A model generated the notes under the pieces. It did not search any database. It saw nothing but the letters and a program-made list of their open reading frames with translations, and was not told where the DNA came from. Below are positions 8,725 to 17,903 of a stretch of 64,000 bases of DNA, one piece after another; the first letter of the stretch is position 1, and the number at the start of each line of letters is the position of its first letter. Source of the DNA: WTFY01 sp964614915. GTDB lineage: Bacteria; Pseudomonadota; Gammaproteobacteria; UBA4575. The translations under genes were made by a program, and so were the position numbers. Location: NCBI GenBank assembly GCA_964614915.1, contig CAZTNC010000019.1, positions 253,240 through 317,239 on the forward strand, read 5' to 3'.

Positions 8725-9068
8725 AGCCCCACCACGACCGCAATGAAATGGCGCAGCAACTGCTGGCCAAGCAGTGCCTCGATCACGACCATCCAAGCGA
8801 CCAAACGCCAGTGCCGGGCCAGGCGGTGCTTCAAAACATGGGCATCGATGCGCCCTGCACGATGCCGCAGGTACAGCAACCCGAATCCACCGACAGTAAT
8901 CAGGGCCAGTGCACCCAGCCTAGCTGTGGTCAGGAACGGCTGCCAGGACTCAAGGTGCGCCTGCACGCTGAGCACGGATGAAACCTGCACCGAATGCCAG
9001 AGCGTAAATCCTGTGATCGCTGCCAGCCCCAGTGCCAGCAGGCTCAGCCATACACGTGCCAGACGCAT
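8721..9068 (-). CDS. Small three-span membrane protein of the transfer operon
   Basis: A 115-residue protein with three predicted membrane spans (LSLLALGLAAITGFTLW, LGALALITVGGFGLLYL and a C-terminal LVAWMVVIEALLG segment). I do not recognise a named family. A small membrane protein at this position, between the TIGR03755 and TraG-like genes, is common in these elements. The start at 9068 is chosen because it lies just after the upstream stop (7-base gap) and directly before the first span; the open frame runs much further upstream only inside the previous gene. The stop overlaps the next start (ATGA), indicating translational coupling. Confidence 0.65.
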   Translation of the reverse strand: MRLARVWLSLLALGLAAITGFTLWHSVQVSSVLSVQAHLESWQPFLTTARLGALALITVGGFGLLYLRHRAGRIDAHVLKHRLARHWRLVAWMVVIEALLGQQLLRHFIAVVVGL

Positions 9069-9075
9069 GCGCAGA

Positions 9076-10419
9076 TCAGGGCACCCGGCCACGCACCAGG
9101 GGCCTTGGATCGAGGTTGGGTGCTTCGGGGATTTGCAGGGATGCGCGCCTTCGTGCTTGCGCACGTTCAAGCAGTACGCCTGCGGTCTCGGAGACGATTT
9201 CGCGGCGCACGCGGGTCTCAAACAGCAGGCTTTCGATCTCGCGGTCGAGTTCTGCGATCGAGGCATCGGCATGCTCGCGTGCGACCTCGGTGGCATAGAC
9301 CTCAGGGACCTGGCGGCCAGTCAGCAGGAGGCGGCGTGCAAGCAGGGCTTTCTCCACCGTGCGCGCGGTGCTGATCTCGGATACCAGGCGACCCATGACC
9401 AGCGACTGCTCGGCGACCGGCATCTCCCGAACCGCCTCGATCAACTGCCTCGTGACGGCTACCCCGGGGGCTGCGACCTGTTCCAGGTTGGCCAGGGTCG
9501 GCGGGTTCGTCCCGCTGACCAGGCGCTGCAACTCGAGTGTCACCGTGCCCGATTCCTGGTGCAGCTTGGGCAACAGCCCGGTGCCGGGGATGCTGTCCTT
9601 GCGACAGGTATCGCAGGTGGTCACGATGTTCTCACCGACCACATCCACCACCCAGCGCTGGGCCTCGGCCGGGGTATTCCAGACTTCGGGCAGACGCGAG
9701 CCCGGCAGGGGCGGGGCCGCAGTGCTCGCGGTGACCGGGCGGTTCAGGTTGATATTGTAGCCGGCCTTGACGATGTCCCCGGTGAACTCCAACACCGGCT
9801 GGGCCGAACCCCCGGCCAGCCCGCCGATCCAGGGCACGCCGTTGTCGCCGTTGGCCGCCTCCACGGAAGCCTGTGCACTCACCGCATCGTTGCCGCCGAT
9901 ACCCATCTCGCGCTTCCAGTCATTGCCCTTGGACAAGACGATGAGATCGGCATAGGGATTCTTGCCCTGGGCGATTTCGGTTTCCATCTGCTGGCAGGAC
10001 TTGGTGGCAAGAGACAGGGTTTCCTCGGCCTTGATCAGCGCGTTCTGGAACAGGTCATACAGGCCCGGGTTGGCGCGCTGCAGGATCAGGGCCGGCAATG
10101 CGGCCAACGCCGCGGTTGCGGCGTTGGTCATGGCCCCCATCATGCGATCCACCCCGGCGCCGATTTCATTGAGCGTATTGGTGACGGCGACCACCGGGTC
10201 GAACTGCGCGCAGCTGTAGCCCAGCCCCAGTTGCGCAGAGCCACCGAGGGTGACCGAGACCACCGACGGGTTGGCTGGCCTTGAGATCGGGCGGGCCCCG
10301 CCGATTTCGTAGTACCAGAAGCCGTCTTCGGTCGGGGCCATGACGGCCGACAGGCCCCCCGGCATACACAGGATCACAAGTGCAATACCCATTCCCAGGC
10401 CCATCCTCCGGCAACTCAT
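9076..10419 (-). CDS. Integrating conjugative element protein, TIGR03755 (PFL_4711) family
   Basis: A 447-residue exported protein. It begins with a signal peptide (GLGMGIALVILCMPGGLSAV) followed by the YYEIGGARPIS region, and holds a CxxC pair (TTCDTCRK) and coiled, alpha-helical C-terminal half rich in R/E/A. Family members are periplasmic parts of the genomic-island type IV secretion system, in the place of TraH in F-like systems. The start at 10419 overlaps the stop of the TIGR03756 gene as ATGA. The open frame extends 25 codons upstream, but only within the preceding gene. Confidence 0.82.
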   Translation of the reverse strand: MSCRRMGLGMGIALVILCMPGGLSAVMAPTEDGFWYYEIGGARPISRPANPSVVSVTLGGSAQLGLGYSCAQFDPVVAVTNTLNEIGAGVDRMMGAMTNAATAALAALPALILQRANPGLYDLFQNALIKAEETLSLATKSCQQMETEIAQGKNPYADLIVLSKGNDWKREMGIGGNDAVSAQASVEAANGDNGVPWIGGLAGGSAQPVLEFTGDIVKAGYNINLNRPVTASTAAPPLPGSRLPEVWNTPAEAQRWVVDVVGENIVTTCDTCRKDSIPGTGLLPKLHQESGTVTLELQRLVSGTNPPTLANLEQVAAPGVAVTRQLIEAVREMPVAEQSLVMGRLVSEISTARTVEKALLARRLLLTGRQVPEVYATEVAREHADASIAELDREIESLLFETRVRREIVSETAGVLLERAQARRRASLQIPEAPNLDPRPLVRGRVP

Positions 10420-11426
10420 GGCGGGTAGACCATCCAGTCGACGTTGAACAGGAACCACTGCCCGCGGCGCCTGCAGCACTGGTAGGGGCGCCACAGGGTC
10501 CAGGCATAGTCCCCGCCCGCATCCACGAGCCCACCACCCCAGCTTGTGGCATCTCCCCGATCATCGTCGCCGAACACATCGCAGCCGGACTCGGGCTGAG
10601 GCAAGAGCCGCTGCCACTGGCCGCTGCGCCCATCACCCTCGATGAGCGCGCCCGGCGGCCACATGCGCTGGCCGGAAGCGGACGATCCGGCTAGTGCGAC
10701 ATAGACGTGCGGCTGCAGGCGCCGGGTGACGATATCGCCTGCACGCTGTGCGATCACGGCTGCGGCCTTGGGCTCATCGGATTGCGTGATCCAGCCGGTT
10801 CGCGGGTACACGGACCCCCAGGTCTGCAAGGCACCCTCACCGATCTCGCGAAGCCCCGGCAGAAGACTTGCCGGGTACAGCATCTCGGGCAGCGCCGAGC
10901 GCCAGGCCAGCGCATCTATGCCGGACTGGAAGTACGGCACGAAGGGGCGGGCCTGCGAGCCGCACATCAATCCCGGCACCGGCAGTTGCGTGAGCGGGTG
11001 GCCGATCACATCGGCCTCGCGAAACATCAGGTTCGTGTGCGAGCGAAGTCGGCCTTCGGTGCGGTTGCCGGCACTTCCGGGTGTCACCGAAAGCAAAGAA
11101 CCCAGCAGCCCGCGAACGGTGGCCTTTTGCGCCATGCCGAGGGTGGCGCGGATCTCGCGCCAGGGATTTCCGCCAAGCTCGTTGTAGCTTGCAACCACCA
11201 GGTCTGGATTGTAATGACCGATCTTGAGCGAGCTGCGCACCCGACAGCCCCGCCATGTACAGCGAAGCCAGAAACAGGTACCAATTGGCATCCACTGCAT
11301 GCAGGAGGGAGCAGCGGCCGTGGTCCGTGCAAGGATCTGCGCGGTATTAATGGAACCGCCCGGGGCCGGGCCCGAAAGGCCTGCGAAAAGAACCAATGCC
11401 AGAACACTGCGCCCGGTTCGGTTCAT
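10416..11426 (-). CDS. TraU-like integrating conjugative element protein, TIGR03756 (PFL_4710) family
   Basis: A 336-residue exported protein with a signal peptide (VLALVLFAGLSGPAPGG) and the cysteine-rich features of the TraU/TIGR03756 group: PSCMQWMPIGTCFWLRCTW near residue 40, VPGLMCGSQ, and PYQCCRRRGQW near the C-terminus, followed by NVDWMVYP. TraU-type proteins are periplasmic and act in DNA transfer and mating-pore assembly; their cysteines probably form disulphides. Both ends overlap neighbouring genes as ATGA, so four genes here form one tightly coupled operon. Confidence 0.85.
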   Translation of the reverse strand: MNRTGRSVLALVLFAGLSGPAPGGSINTAQILARTTAAAPSCMQWMPIGTCFWLRCTWRGCRVRSSLKIGHYNPDLVVASYNELGGNPWREIRATLGMAQKATVRGLLGSLLSVTPGSAGNRTEGRLRSHTNLMFREADVIGHPLTQLPVPGLMCGSQARPFVPYFQSGIDALAWRSALPEMLYPASLLPGLREIGEGALQTWGSVYPRTGWITQSDEPKAAAVIAQRAGDIVTRRLQPHVYVALAGSSASGQRMWPPGALIEGDGRSGQWQRLLPQPESGCDVFGDDDRGDATSWGGGLVDAGGDYAWTLWRPYQCCRRRGQWFLFNVDWMVYPP

Positions 11427-11902
11427 GGCCGGTGCCAGCGCCTGTAGTGAGCCAGGGCGGCTTCGAGGTCGGTAAGGCCGTACACGACCAACTGGCCGTC
11501 GAACACCATGGCCGGGTAGCGGTCGATTCCGTAGTGTACCGCCCTTGCCAGGCCAACGGCCGTACGTTGCAGCCGTGCACGGTCTGTCTTGTTGAGCCGG
11601 TAGATCCGCTCAAGGGCCTGACGGCGCGCCTGCGAAGGATCGTGGGCCAGATTCTCGGAGAACTTCGCTTCCAGCGCCTGCAGGCCATCGAGCACGTAGA
11701 TGTGAACCCTGGGCTCTTCGTGCCCGGAACCGGCGACCAAGGCCTGCAGGCCGGTGATCGGTGTATCAGCGCGGGTGAACACCTCGATCCTTGGCAAGGC
11801 TTCGGTTTCGGCCTGGGCCGGAAGCAGGCCCAGAACTGTCAGGAGCACGCAACTCAGGCGCGCACTCCAGAACGGGATCGGTTCGGACACGGCCCTACTC
11901 AT
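11423..11902 (-). CDS. Integrating conjugative element protein, TIGR03757 (PFL_4709) family
   Basis: A 159-residue exported protein with a signal peptide (hydrophobic VLLTVLGLLPAQA) and the conserved IEVFTRADTPI and GIDRYPAMVFDG segments. The second looks like the C-terminal part of a thioredoxin-like fold, as in TrbC/TraW-related proteins, but no CxxC is present. The gene heads the left transfer block. In related elements it usually follows the TraC-like ATPase gene, often with a DsbC-like gene between, but here that ATPase lies about 42 kb away. Confidence 0.8.
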   Translation of the reverse strand: MSRAVSEPIPFWSARLSCVLLTVLGLLPAQAETEALPRIEVFTRADTPITGLQALVAGSGHEEPRVHIYVLDGLQALEAKFSENLAHDPSQARRQALERIYRLNKTDRARLQRTAVGLARAVHYGIDRYPAMVFDGQLVVYGLTDLEAALAHYRRWHRP

Positions 11903-12059
11903 GGCCCCGGGGATTTCGCAAACATGTCGGCGTCATCGTCGCGCACCGACCGAGGAGGTGGAAGCGAAAAGGCATACCGCCAGTGGCGAGGTTTTTATGG
12001 GTCCCGATGGGGCCGGCTGCTGGCTTTACCGGTAGCCAGATGCATCTTATGATCGGACC

Positions 12060-13349
12060 ATGAACGTCCTGTGCCGAGACTGCGGCATGACCTCCGCTGC
12101 GAAGATCGCCGCCGAGTGTCCCTCCTGCGGCTCAAAGCGCCTGGTGCACCACGGCGAACTGCATGAACTCGCCCTCGCCCATCTCGACTGTGACGCCTTC
12201 TACGCCGCCATCGAAAAACGTGATCGACCGGAGTGGCGTGAGCTTCCCCTGATCGTTGGCGGGCGACACCGCGGTGTGGTAGCCGCCTGCTGTTATCTCG
12301 CCCGCGCCCACGGGGTGCGCTCGGCCATGCCCATGTTCCAGGCCCTCAAGGCCTGCCCCGATGCGATCGTGGTGCGCCCCGACATGAAAAGGTACCGGCA
12401 GGTGAGCGAGGCGTTTCGAGCCATGATGCTGAAACTCACGCCCCTGGTCGAACCGCTGTCCATCGATGAGGCATACATGGACCTGGGCGGCACCGAAGCC
12501 CTGCACGAGTCAAGCCCGGCCGTTTTGCTGGTGCAGCTTGTGCGCGAGGTCGAGGATACGCTTGGCATCACCGTGTCGGTCGGACTGAGCTACAACAAGT
12601 TCCTGGCCAAGATCGCATCCAACCTGGACAAGCCGCGCGGCTTTTCCGTGATCGGGCGCTCCGAGGCCCGCGCCTTTCTGGCCGATAAGCCGGTCGAGAT
12701 GCTGTGGGGCGTAGGCCGGGCCCTGCAGCAACGCCTCGCCCGTGACCGGATCACGCGAATCGGCGACTTGATCCCCTTCGATGAACAGACGCTGGTTGCA
12801 CGCTACGGCAAGATCGGCCATTCACTGTATAGCTTTGCACGGGGCGAGGACGAACGCAGCGTCAATCCCGAGCGGGAAGCCAAGAGCCTCTCCTCGGAGA
12901 TCACCCTGAAGCGCGACACCAGCGATCTCGAGCAGCTTCGCACCACCTTGTGGAAGCTTTGCGAGACCTTGTCGAACCGCATGAAAAAGGCTGAGGTGCT
13001 GGGGCGCGGCGTAACCCTGAAACTCAAGACCGCCGACTTTCGCCTGCTGACACGCTCGAGGCGCCTGGACACTCCGAGCCGCTCGGCCGAGGCCATGTTC
13101 CGCACCGCCGAGGTACTGCTTGAGGGTGAGGCCGACGGGCGCGCGTTTCGCCTGATCGGTGTTGGTGCCTCGCCCCTGCTGGCCGCGGACCCCCTGCACC
13201 AGGGTGAACTGTTTGAGGCGCCCTCAGGCGATGGCCCGGTCGATCGTGTGATGGACAACATCCAAGAGAAATTCGGTGCCAAGGCCGTGATTCGCGGGCG
13301 CGGCTTTGGTGTCAGCCTGCAGCGCCAAGGCCCGAGCAAGGTCGAGTAG
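12060..13349 (+). CDS. dinB: DNA polymerase IV (Y family) with N-terminal zinc-finger
   Basis: A 429-residue Y-family translesion DNA polymerase. Catalytic acids are visible: D43 and D45 in HLDCDAF, and D136-E137 in PLSIDEAYMD. VSVGLSYNKFLAKIASNLDKP and the WGVGRALQQRL helix-hairpin-helix are typical of DinB. The C-terminal part contains the little-finger domain, and GELFEAP near the end may be a sliding-clamp binding motif. An N-terminal extension holds four cysteines, C5-C8 and C20-C23, forming a probable C4 zinc ribbon; this extension is known in a DinB subgroup common in alphaproteobacteria. It is the first gene of the cargo, divergent from the left transfer block. Confidence 0.9.
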   Translation: MNVLCRDCGMTSAAKIAAECPSCGSKRLVHHGELHELALAHLDCDAFYAAIEKRDRPEWRELPLIVGGRHRGVVAACCYLARAHGVRSAMPMFQALKACPDAIVVRPDMKRYRQVSEAFRAMMLKLTPLVEPLSIDEAYMDLGGTEALHESSPAVLLVQLVREVEDTLGITVSVGLSYNKFLAKIASNLDKPRGFSVIGRSEARAFLADKPVEMLWGVGRALQQRLARDRITRIGDLIPFDEQTLVARYGKIGHSLYSFARGEDERSVNPEREAKSLSSEITLKRDTSDLEQLRTTLWKLCETLSNRMKKAEVLGRGVTLKLKTADFRLLTRSRRLDTPSRSAEAMFRTAEVLLEGEADGRAFRLIGVGASPLLAADPLHQGELFEAPSGDGPVDRVMDNIQEKFGAKAVIRGRGFGVSLQRQGPSKVE

Positions 13350-13364
13350 CCCATGGACACAATG

Positions 13365-13394
13365 GCAGGCTTCGCGTATAAGCAAAAAGCCTGC
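13365..13394 (+). terminator. Putative terminator hairpin after dinB
   Basis: GCAGGCTT (13365-13372) pairs with AAGCCTGC (13387-13394) across 14 bases, 16 bases beyond the dinB stop. Only TT follows, so termination strength is uncertain. Confidence 0.4.
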
Positions 13395-13445
13395 TTCCGG
13401 CCTGCCATACCGCCATAAACAAGGATGATTTAAAGGACGGCACTC

Positions 13446-14228
13446 ATGAAAATCTCTGCCACTCCATGCCGCTGGCATCCCTCTACACTGCTACTGGCAG
13501 GGGCCGTCCTGCTGGGCGCTGCACCGGGTTCCGCTTGGGCCGAACCGACCCATGAGGGCGCACCGATGTACGCCGGTCTTCTTGCAGGCTCGGCTTGGTC
13601 GAACAACGAGATCGAGGACCCGGAAGGCTTTGCGCATTGGGGAATGCCGGGCTACACCCTGGACTACCATGACTCGGGGCTGGTGTTCGGCGTACTGGCC
13701 GGGCGCAGGCTTGCAATTGCCGGTTTACCGTTACGCCTTGAGATCGACGGCATGATTGGAGACATGACGGCACGATCGAACCGGCTCGATCCCGAGGGTC
13801 TGGATGAGACGGTGGAAGTAGAGTACCGCTGGCTTGCAACCGCCCGGGTCGGCATCGAACAGGCGATGGGACCGATGTGGGTATTCGCCTCCACCGGGGT
13901 GGCCCTGTCCGGAATCGACCGCTCGGTCACCGACATCGATTCGGGGCGTGACATCGACCCTTACGTGGATGCGGACGACTCCTTCAGTGATCACACCACC
14001 GAGGTGGGCTGGGTGGCCGGGGCCGGTATCGAGACTCGCTGGTCAAAGCCCTGGGACATTCGCCTTGAGGGCCTGTACATGGATTTCGGGCAAAGCACGC
14101 ACTACGTGAACCATTCCGGCAACAACCGCTGTGGGCCCGGTGGGCCGCAAAGACCCTGCCCTTACCGGATCGACAATGAACTCGGGATGGTGCGCTTAGG
14201 TGTCACCTACCGGTTCGGTGACTGGTAA
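13446..14228 (+). CDS. Small outer-membrane beta-barrel protein
   Basis: A 260-residue exported protein with a signal peptide ending near GSAWA and a mature part made of alternating amphipathic strands with frequent aromatic girdle residues. It ends GVTYRFGDW, a terminal-strand pattern of outer-membrane barrels of the opacity/OmpA-like porin group. Two cysteines in a loop (NNRCGPGGPQRPCPY) may form a disulphide, and loops rich in D/E may bind cations. The exact family is not recognised. ATG 13446 has a weak AAGGA upstream (about 13430). Confidence 0.7.
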   Translation: MKISATPCRWHPSTLLLAGAVLLGAAPGSAWAEPTHEGAPMYAGLLAGSAWSNNEIEDPEGFAHWGMPGYTLDYHDSGLVFGVLAGRRLAIAGLPLRLEIDGMIGDMTARSNRLDPEGLDETVEVEYRWLATARVGIEQAMGPMWVFASTGVALSGIDRSVTDIDSGRDIDPYVDADDSFSDHTTEVGWVAGAGIETRWSKPWDIRLEGLYMDFGQSTHYVNHSGNNRCGPGGPQRPCPYRIDNELGMVRLGVTYRFGDW

Positions 14229-14275
14229 GACCCCTTGGATCCGGGCATGATCTTGCTTTCAGCCAGTTCCTCGAC

Positions 14276-14770
14276 ATGAGTTTTTTACCCAAGTTTCGAT
14301 GCGCTCTAATCGCCACACTGGCGCTCATGACGAGTGTCGTGCAGGCAGGTAGCCCTTTCGAGCTCTCACATCGAAACCTGTTTGCCTTGTGCGCGCCCAT
14401 GAATCTTGTCGTTGAACCCATGCCCGCGGAGCCGTCTCGCAGCCTCGGCCTGACCGCTGCGGCCATCGAACACGAGATCGAACCACGGTTGCGTGATGCA
14501 CACCTGTTTGAAGCGGATTCGAGCCAGTACCTCAGCGTTCACGTGAATTTTCCCGCAGCCGGGGATTTTTTCAGTCTGGCCCTGCACCTGAAGCGGTATG
14601 TCGACGACATGGGATACGGGATCGGCGGGTTCGTCACGATGTGGTCCACAGACAAAGTGGGTGTTCATAAAGGGGATCGCCGGGTAATCCTGAAAACGGT
14701 CGCCATGCTTGCAGAAGAATTTCTCAGCCATTACCTGCAAGTGAATGAGGGGGAATGCCAAGTCCCCTAG
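14276..14770 (+). CDS. Exported protein of unknown function
   Basis: A 164-residue protein with a clear signal peptide (LIATLALMTSVVQA). The mature part contains LCAPMNLVVEPMP, a VHVNFPAAG strand, and a C-terminal helix (LAEEFLSHYLQVNEGEC). The pattern CxPMxLxVE with a later ΨEEFLxxYL helix resembles small periplasmic proteins of unknown function that bind or chaperone partners, but I do not recognise the family. It follows the barrel gene by 47 bases in the same direction. Confidence 0.6.
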   Translation: MSFLPKFRCALIATLALMTSVVQAGSPFELSHRNLFALCAPMNLVVEPMPAEPSRSLGLTAAAIEHEIEPRLRDAHLFEADSSQYLSVHVNFPAAGDFFSLALHLKRYVDDMGYGIGGFVTMWSTDKVGVHKGDRRVILKTVAMLAEEFLSHYLQVNEGECQVP

Positions 14771-15076
14771 TCGCGTTTCGAGACGTGTAATCGAACTGCT
14801 CCGGATGGGCTGAAGACTTCGTCAGCACTATCCTTCAGTACTGACCTTCAACGCCGATCACAAAGACATAGATGCCTCTTGCTGCAACTTCAGCTCCTGG
14901 TGCAGATCCCCAAGTTCTTTTTGATGGAGGCCATTGAATAGGCTTACAGGATCGAGAGGTATCTGTGAAAACAGGTATAGAAAATTATCTGTTTTTCTAT
15001 ATGCGTGTGATTGAAAAACTCTGTCGCTTCCCTCTATAGTGAGTTGTTGCTAAACGTTGATGATAAGGAGAGAGAA
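14771..15076. other. Intergenic stretch with an AT-rich stem-loop
   Basis: No convincing gene. GAAAACAG at 14967-14974 can pair with CTGTTTTTC at 14989-14997 with a 14-base loop, and a short T-run follows, so this may be a factor-independent terminator. The segment is more AT-rich than its surroundings. Confidence 0.4.
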
Positions 15077-15217
15077 GTGGATCACGACAGAGACGGGCGT
15101 ACAGAAGAGGCAGAGATTACCGCTCTGTTAAAGAGCAAATCTATAAACACATATCCAGCTTCTTCTAAAGCTATTTTTGAAGAAGTTTTTCGACAGTTGC
15201 CGTCACTATCTTCTTAG
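15077..15217 (+). CDS. Possible small protein with EF-hand-like loop
   Basis: A 46-codon frame starting at GTG 15077, preceded at ideal spacing by AAGGAG (15065-15070). The N-terminus reads DHDRDGRTEEAE, which matches a 12-residue calcium-binding EF-hand loop: acidic at positions 1, 3, 5, 9 and 12, and glycine at 6. Position 8, normally hydrophobic, is threonine. A TTG at 15011 would give a longer 68-residue version. Codon use is AT-rich compared with neighbours. It may be a real small protein or the tail of a decayed gene. Confidence 0.35.
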   Translation: MDHDRDGRTEEAEITALLKSKSINTYPASSKAIFEEVFRQLPSLSS

Positions 15218-15282
15218 TGTCTGGTAACTACCACATATAGCTCCCTTTCACCGCACCACACCCTCCAAACGGAGGGACGCGA

Positions 15283-16902
15283 TTGAGCTACGACCTTCGG
15301 ACATTTAGGGGGGATCTCTTCGGAGGGATCACGGCCACTGTCGTGGTGTTTCCGGCTGCGCTCGCGTTCGGCATGGCCTCGGGGCTCGGGGCGCCCGCCG
15401 GCATCTACGGTTCAATCGCGGTTGGGTTCTTCGCTGCCGTGTTTGGCGGCACGCGGACACAGATTTCAGGACCGACCGGCCCAATGGCGGTCGTCACGGC
15501 GGTGATCGTGGCAAGCCACGCCTCGACGCTTTCCGAGGCCTTGACGATCGTCGTGCTGGGGGGCTTGCTGCAGGCCTTGCTTGGGCTGACGCGAATCGGC
15601 CGCTTCGTGGCGTACACACCACACGTGGTGATCTCCGGGTTCATGTCCGGCATTGGCATCATTATTATCGTGATCCAGTTGCTGCCACTGCTGGGTGCAC
15701 CCGCAGCGGGCGGACCCATGGAGTCTGTCATCAGGCTGCCGTCAGCGGTCGGCAACGTGAGCCTTAGCGCGGTCGCAATCGGTGTTCTCTCGCTCGCCAT
15801 CGCCGGACTTTGGCCTCGCCGGTGGTCGACGTACCTGCCGGGGCCGGTCGCCGCGCTCGTTCTTGGAACGCTATTGGGCGTTGTCTGGCTGCACGATGCA
15901 CCGGTTCTGGGGCCAGTTCCGATCGGTGCGCCGGCGTTTGCGCTGCAACTGCCAACGGCCGAGTTTCTGCTGCATGCCCTGGAGCCAGCCCTGATCCTGG
16001 CTCTGCTGGGATCGGTGGACAGCCTGCTGACGTCGCTGATCGCAGATACGGTCACCGGTACACGCCACGAACCGAACCGGGAACTGGTGGGCCAAGGAAT
16101 CGGCAACATGGCGGCAGGCATGTTCGGCGGCATGCCGGGTGCGGGGAACACCCTTGGTACGCTGACCAACATCCGCGCCGGTGGCACCACCCGGGTATCC
16201 GGTGCGACCTATGCGGTTTTGATGCTGGTGCTGGTGCTCGGCCTGGGCGACTACGTCGAACCGATCCCGCGTGCGGTGCTTGCGGGTGTACTGATCAAGA
16301 TCGGCCTGGACATCGTCGACTGGCAGATGCTCGCCCGTGTCCACCGGATGCGTCCAGAGCATGCGCTGGTCATGCTGGCGACACTGGGCATCACGGTGTT
16401 CGTCGATCTGGTGACCGCCGTGGCGGTCGGACTGATCATTGCGGGATTGACCCACGCGCGCCAGCTTGAAGATCTCGAACTCGACAGTGTCGTCTCGGTC
16501 CCGCTCCTGGACCGGAACTTCTTCGGTCTCGCAAACGACATGGGCGACCCGTACGCGGCGCGCACCGGGCTGATCGCGCTGAAAGGGACGTTCACCGTGG
16601 CCTCATCGCATCGCCTGGTCGGAGCGTTCAGCGTCGACGTCCAGAAACACGACGTGGTGATCTTCGATTTTTCCGACACGTCGCATGTCGACGACAGTGC
16701 TGCCGTGGTAATTGCGAAACTCATGGTTGCAGCCCGCGAGGCCGACACTGAACTGATCACGATGGGGCTGTCCGGGCCGGTGCTGGAGACGTTTCGCGCA
16801 CTCAATCTGCTGCGCCATGTGCCGGCAGGACGCAACGTCGAGACCATGGACGAAGCCCGGGACATCGCGCGGGCGTTGCTGAAAGTTGGCGCGCATGATT
16901 GA
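15283..16902 (+). CDS. SulP/SLC26-family anion transporter with STAS domain
   Basis: A 539-residue inner-membrane transporter. The SulP signature regions are present: FPAALAFGMASGLGAPAGIYGSI near residues 22-45, a GGTRTQISGPTGP segment near 55, VVISGFMSGIGIIII near 112, and the GMPGAGNTLGTLTNIRAGG loop near 285. A cytoplasmic STAS domain occupies about residues 430-530 (DVVIFDFSDTSHVDDSA). Such proteins carry sulphate, bicarbonate or other anions, with STAS regulating activity. The substrate cannot be called. The TTG start at 15283 has GGAGGG 8 bases upstream. Confidence 0.88.
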   Translation: MSYDLRTFRGDLFGGITATVVVFPAALAFGMASGLGAPAGIYGSIAVGFFAAVFGGTRTQISGPTGPMAVVTAVIVASHASTLSEALTIVVLGGLLQALLGLTRIGRFVAYTPHVVISGFMSGIGIIIIVIQLLPLLGAPAAGGPMESVIRLPSAVGNVSLSAVAIGVLSLAIAGLWPRRWSTYLPGPVAALVLGTLLGVVWLHDAPVLGPVPIGAPAFALQLPTAEFLLHALEPALILALLGSVDSLLTSLIADTVTGTRHEPNRELVGQGIGNMAAGMFGGMPGAGNTLGTLTNIRAGGTTRVSGATYAVLMLVLVLGLGDYVEPIPRAVLAGVLIKIGLDIVDWQMLARVHRMRPEHALVMLATLGITVFVDLVTAVAVGLIIAGLTHARQLEDLELDSVVSVPLLDRNFFGLANDMGDPYAARTGLIALKGTFTVASSHRLVGAFSVDVQKHDVVIFDFSDTSHVDDSAAVVIAKLMVAAREADTELITMGLSGPVLETFRALNLLRHVPAGRNVETMDEARDIARALLKVGAHD

Positions 16903-17080
16903 ACACCACCACAGCCCGATGGCTGGCAAAGTTGACCACCCAGCCGATAATTCGTGCATTCACAGTTGCACTGTGCTTCTATTTGCTTCAGGAGTATTGA
17001 CCGCCACCGCGGGATACGCGCAGTGCGGAAATTTTATCCATGTCCCACACCCTATTTCCCAACTACTAATTGGAGTATGT

Positions 17081-17896
17081 ATGAAAATCTGCATTGTATT
17101 TTTGCTGTGCGCCGGGCTAGTCGCCTGTGGTGGGAGTCCAGCTCCTTTGGCGGAACGACGGGCAATCGAGGAATACACGCAGATCGCCTCGAATTCCACC
17201 CACATACTTTTTACGGACTGGATTCACTGGAGGCCCGGTAGCACAGAACCTGAACGCGTTTCCGTGGATTGCAGGGTCGCGTACTGCGAGGTGGGCGATT
17301 CACAAACCCTGTCTGCAAACAGGGTCGTCGACGTGGATCCTAATCAACTCACGATACTTCCGGATACCAACGGAATCAGCACGGGCATCGAGAATTTTGT
17401 GGGATTCGGAATTGAAGCGCATAACTTTGTCGGCTGGATGGAGCACAGTCTCTTTGCCTCAACATCACGCACATTCACAGACGAGTCGCACCCTGACAAG
17501 GGGACGATCCGCATGTTTGCCACGGTAAACGGGAATGCGCCGCTGACCAATCCTGAGGTGGAAGCGACCTGGACCGGCTTTGTATCGGCACGGGATGATG
17601 CTGCAGTCACTGCTCTTGACTCGTATGTGACAGGGGATGCCCGGATCTCCGTCAGGATCGGTGAACAGGTCATGGCGGATGTACACCTGACCGGCATGGT
17701 CAATGTCACCACAGGCCAGCAACACGGCGATCTGATCTATGAGGACATGTCCGTGATTGACGGTCAGTTCGGCCGCCATCATGCTGATGATCATCGGCTG
17801 TCGGGCGCGTTCTACGGCCCCAACCACGAGGAAGTCGGGGGGATATTCGAGCACCCCCAGGGGCTGCTGGGTGCATACGGCGGCGACAGGGATTGA
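17081..17896 (+). CDS. TbpB-like surface lipoprotein
   Basis: A 271-residue lipoprotein: signal peptide MKICIVFLLCAGLVAC with lipobox LVAC and lipidated C16, followed by GGS. The C-terminal half is a predicted small beta-barrel that includes GAFYGPNHEEVGGIFEH, the hallmark GxFYGPxxxEVGG motif of transferrin-binding-protein-B-like and factor-H-binding-like lipoproteins. In Neisseria these proteins reach the cell surface through a Slam translocon. The ligand is unknown. ATG 17081 has GGAG at 17072-17075. The barrel-protein gene begins 7 bases after the stop, so the two genes form an operon. Confidence 0.72.
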   Translation: MKICIVFLLCAGLVACGGSPAPLAERRAIEEYTQIASNSTHILFTDWIHWRPGSTEPERVSVDCRVAYCEVGDSQTLSANRVVDVDPNQLTILPDTNGISTGIENFVGFGIEAHNFVGWMEHSLFASTSRTFTDESHPDKGTIRMFATVNGNAPLTNPEVEATWTGFVSARDDAAVTALDSYVTGDARISVRIGEQVMADVHLTGMVNVTTGQQHGDLIYEDMSVIDGQFGRHHADDHRLSGAFYGPNHEEVGGIFEHPQGLLGAYGGDRD

Positions 17897-17903
17897 GCAA
17901 GGC

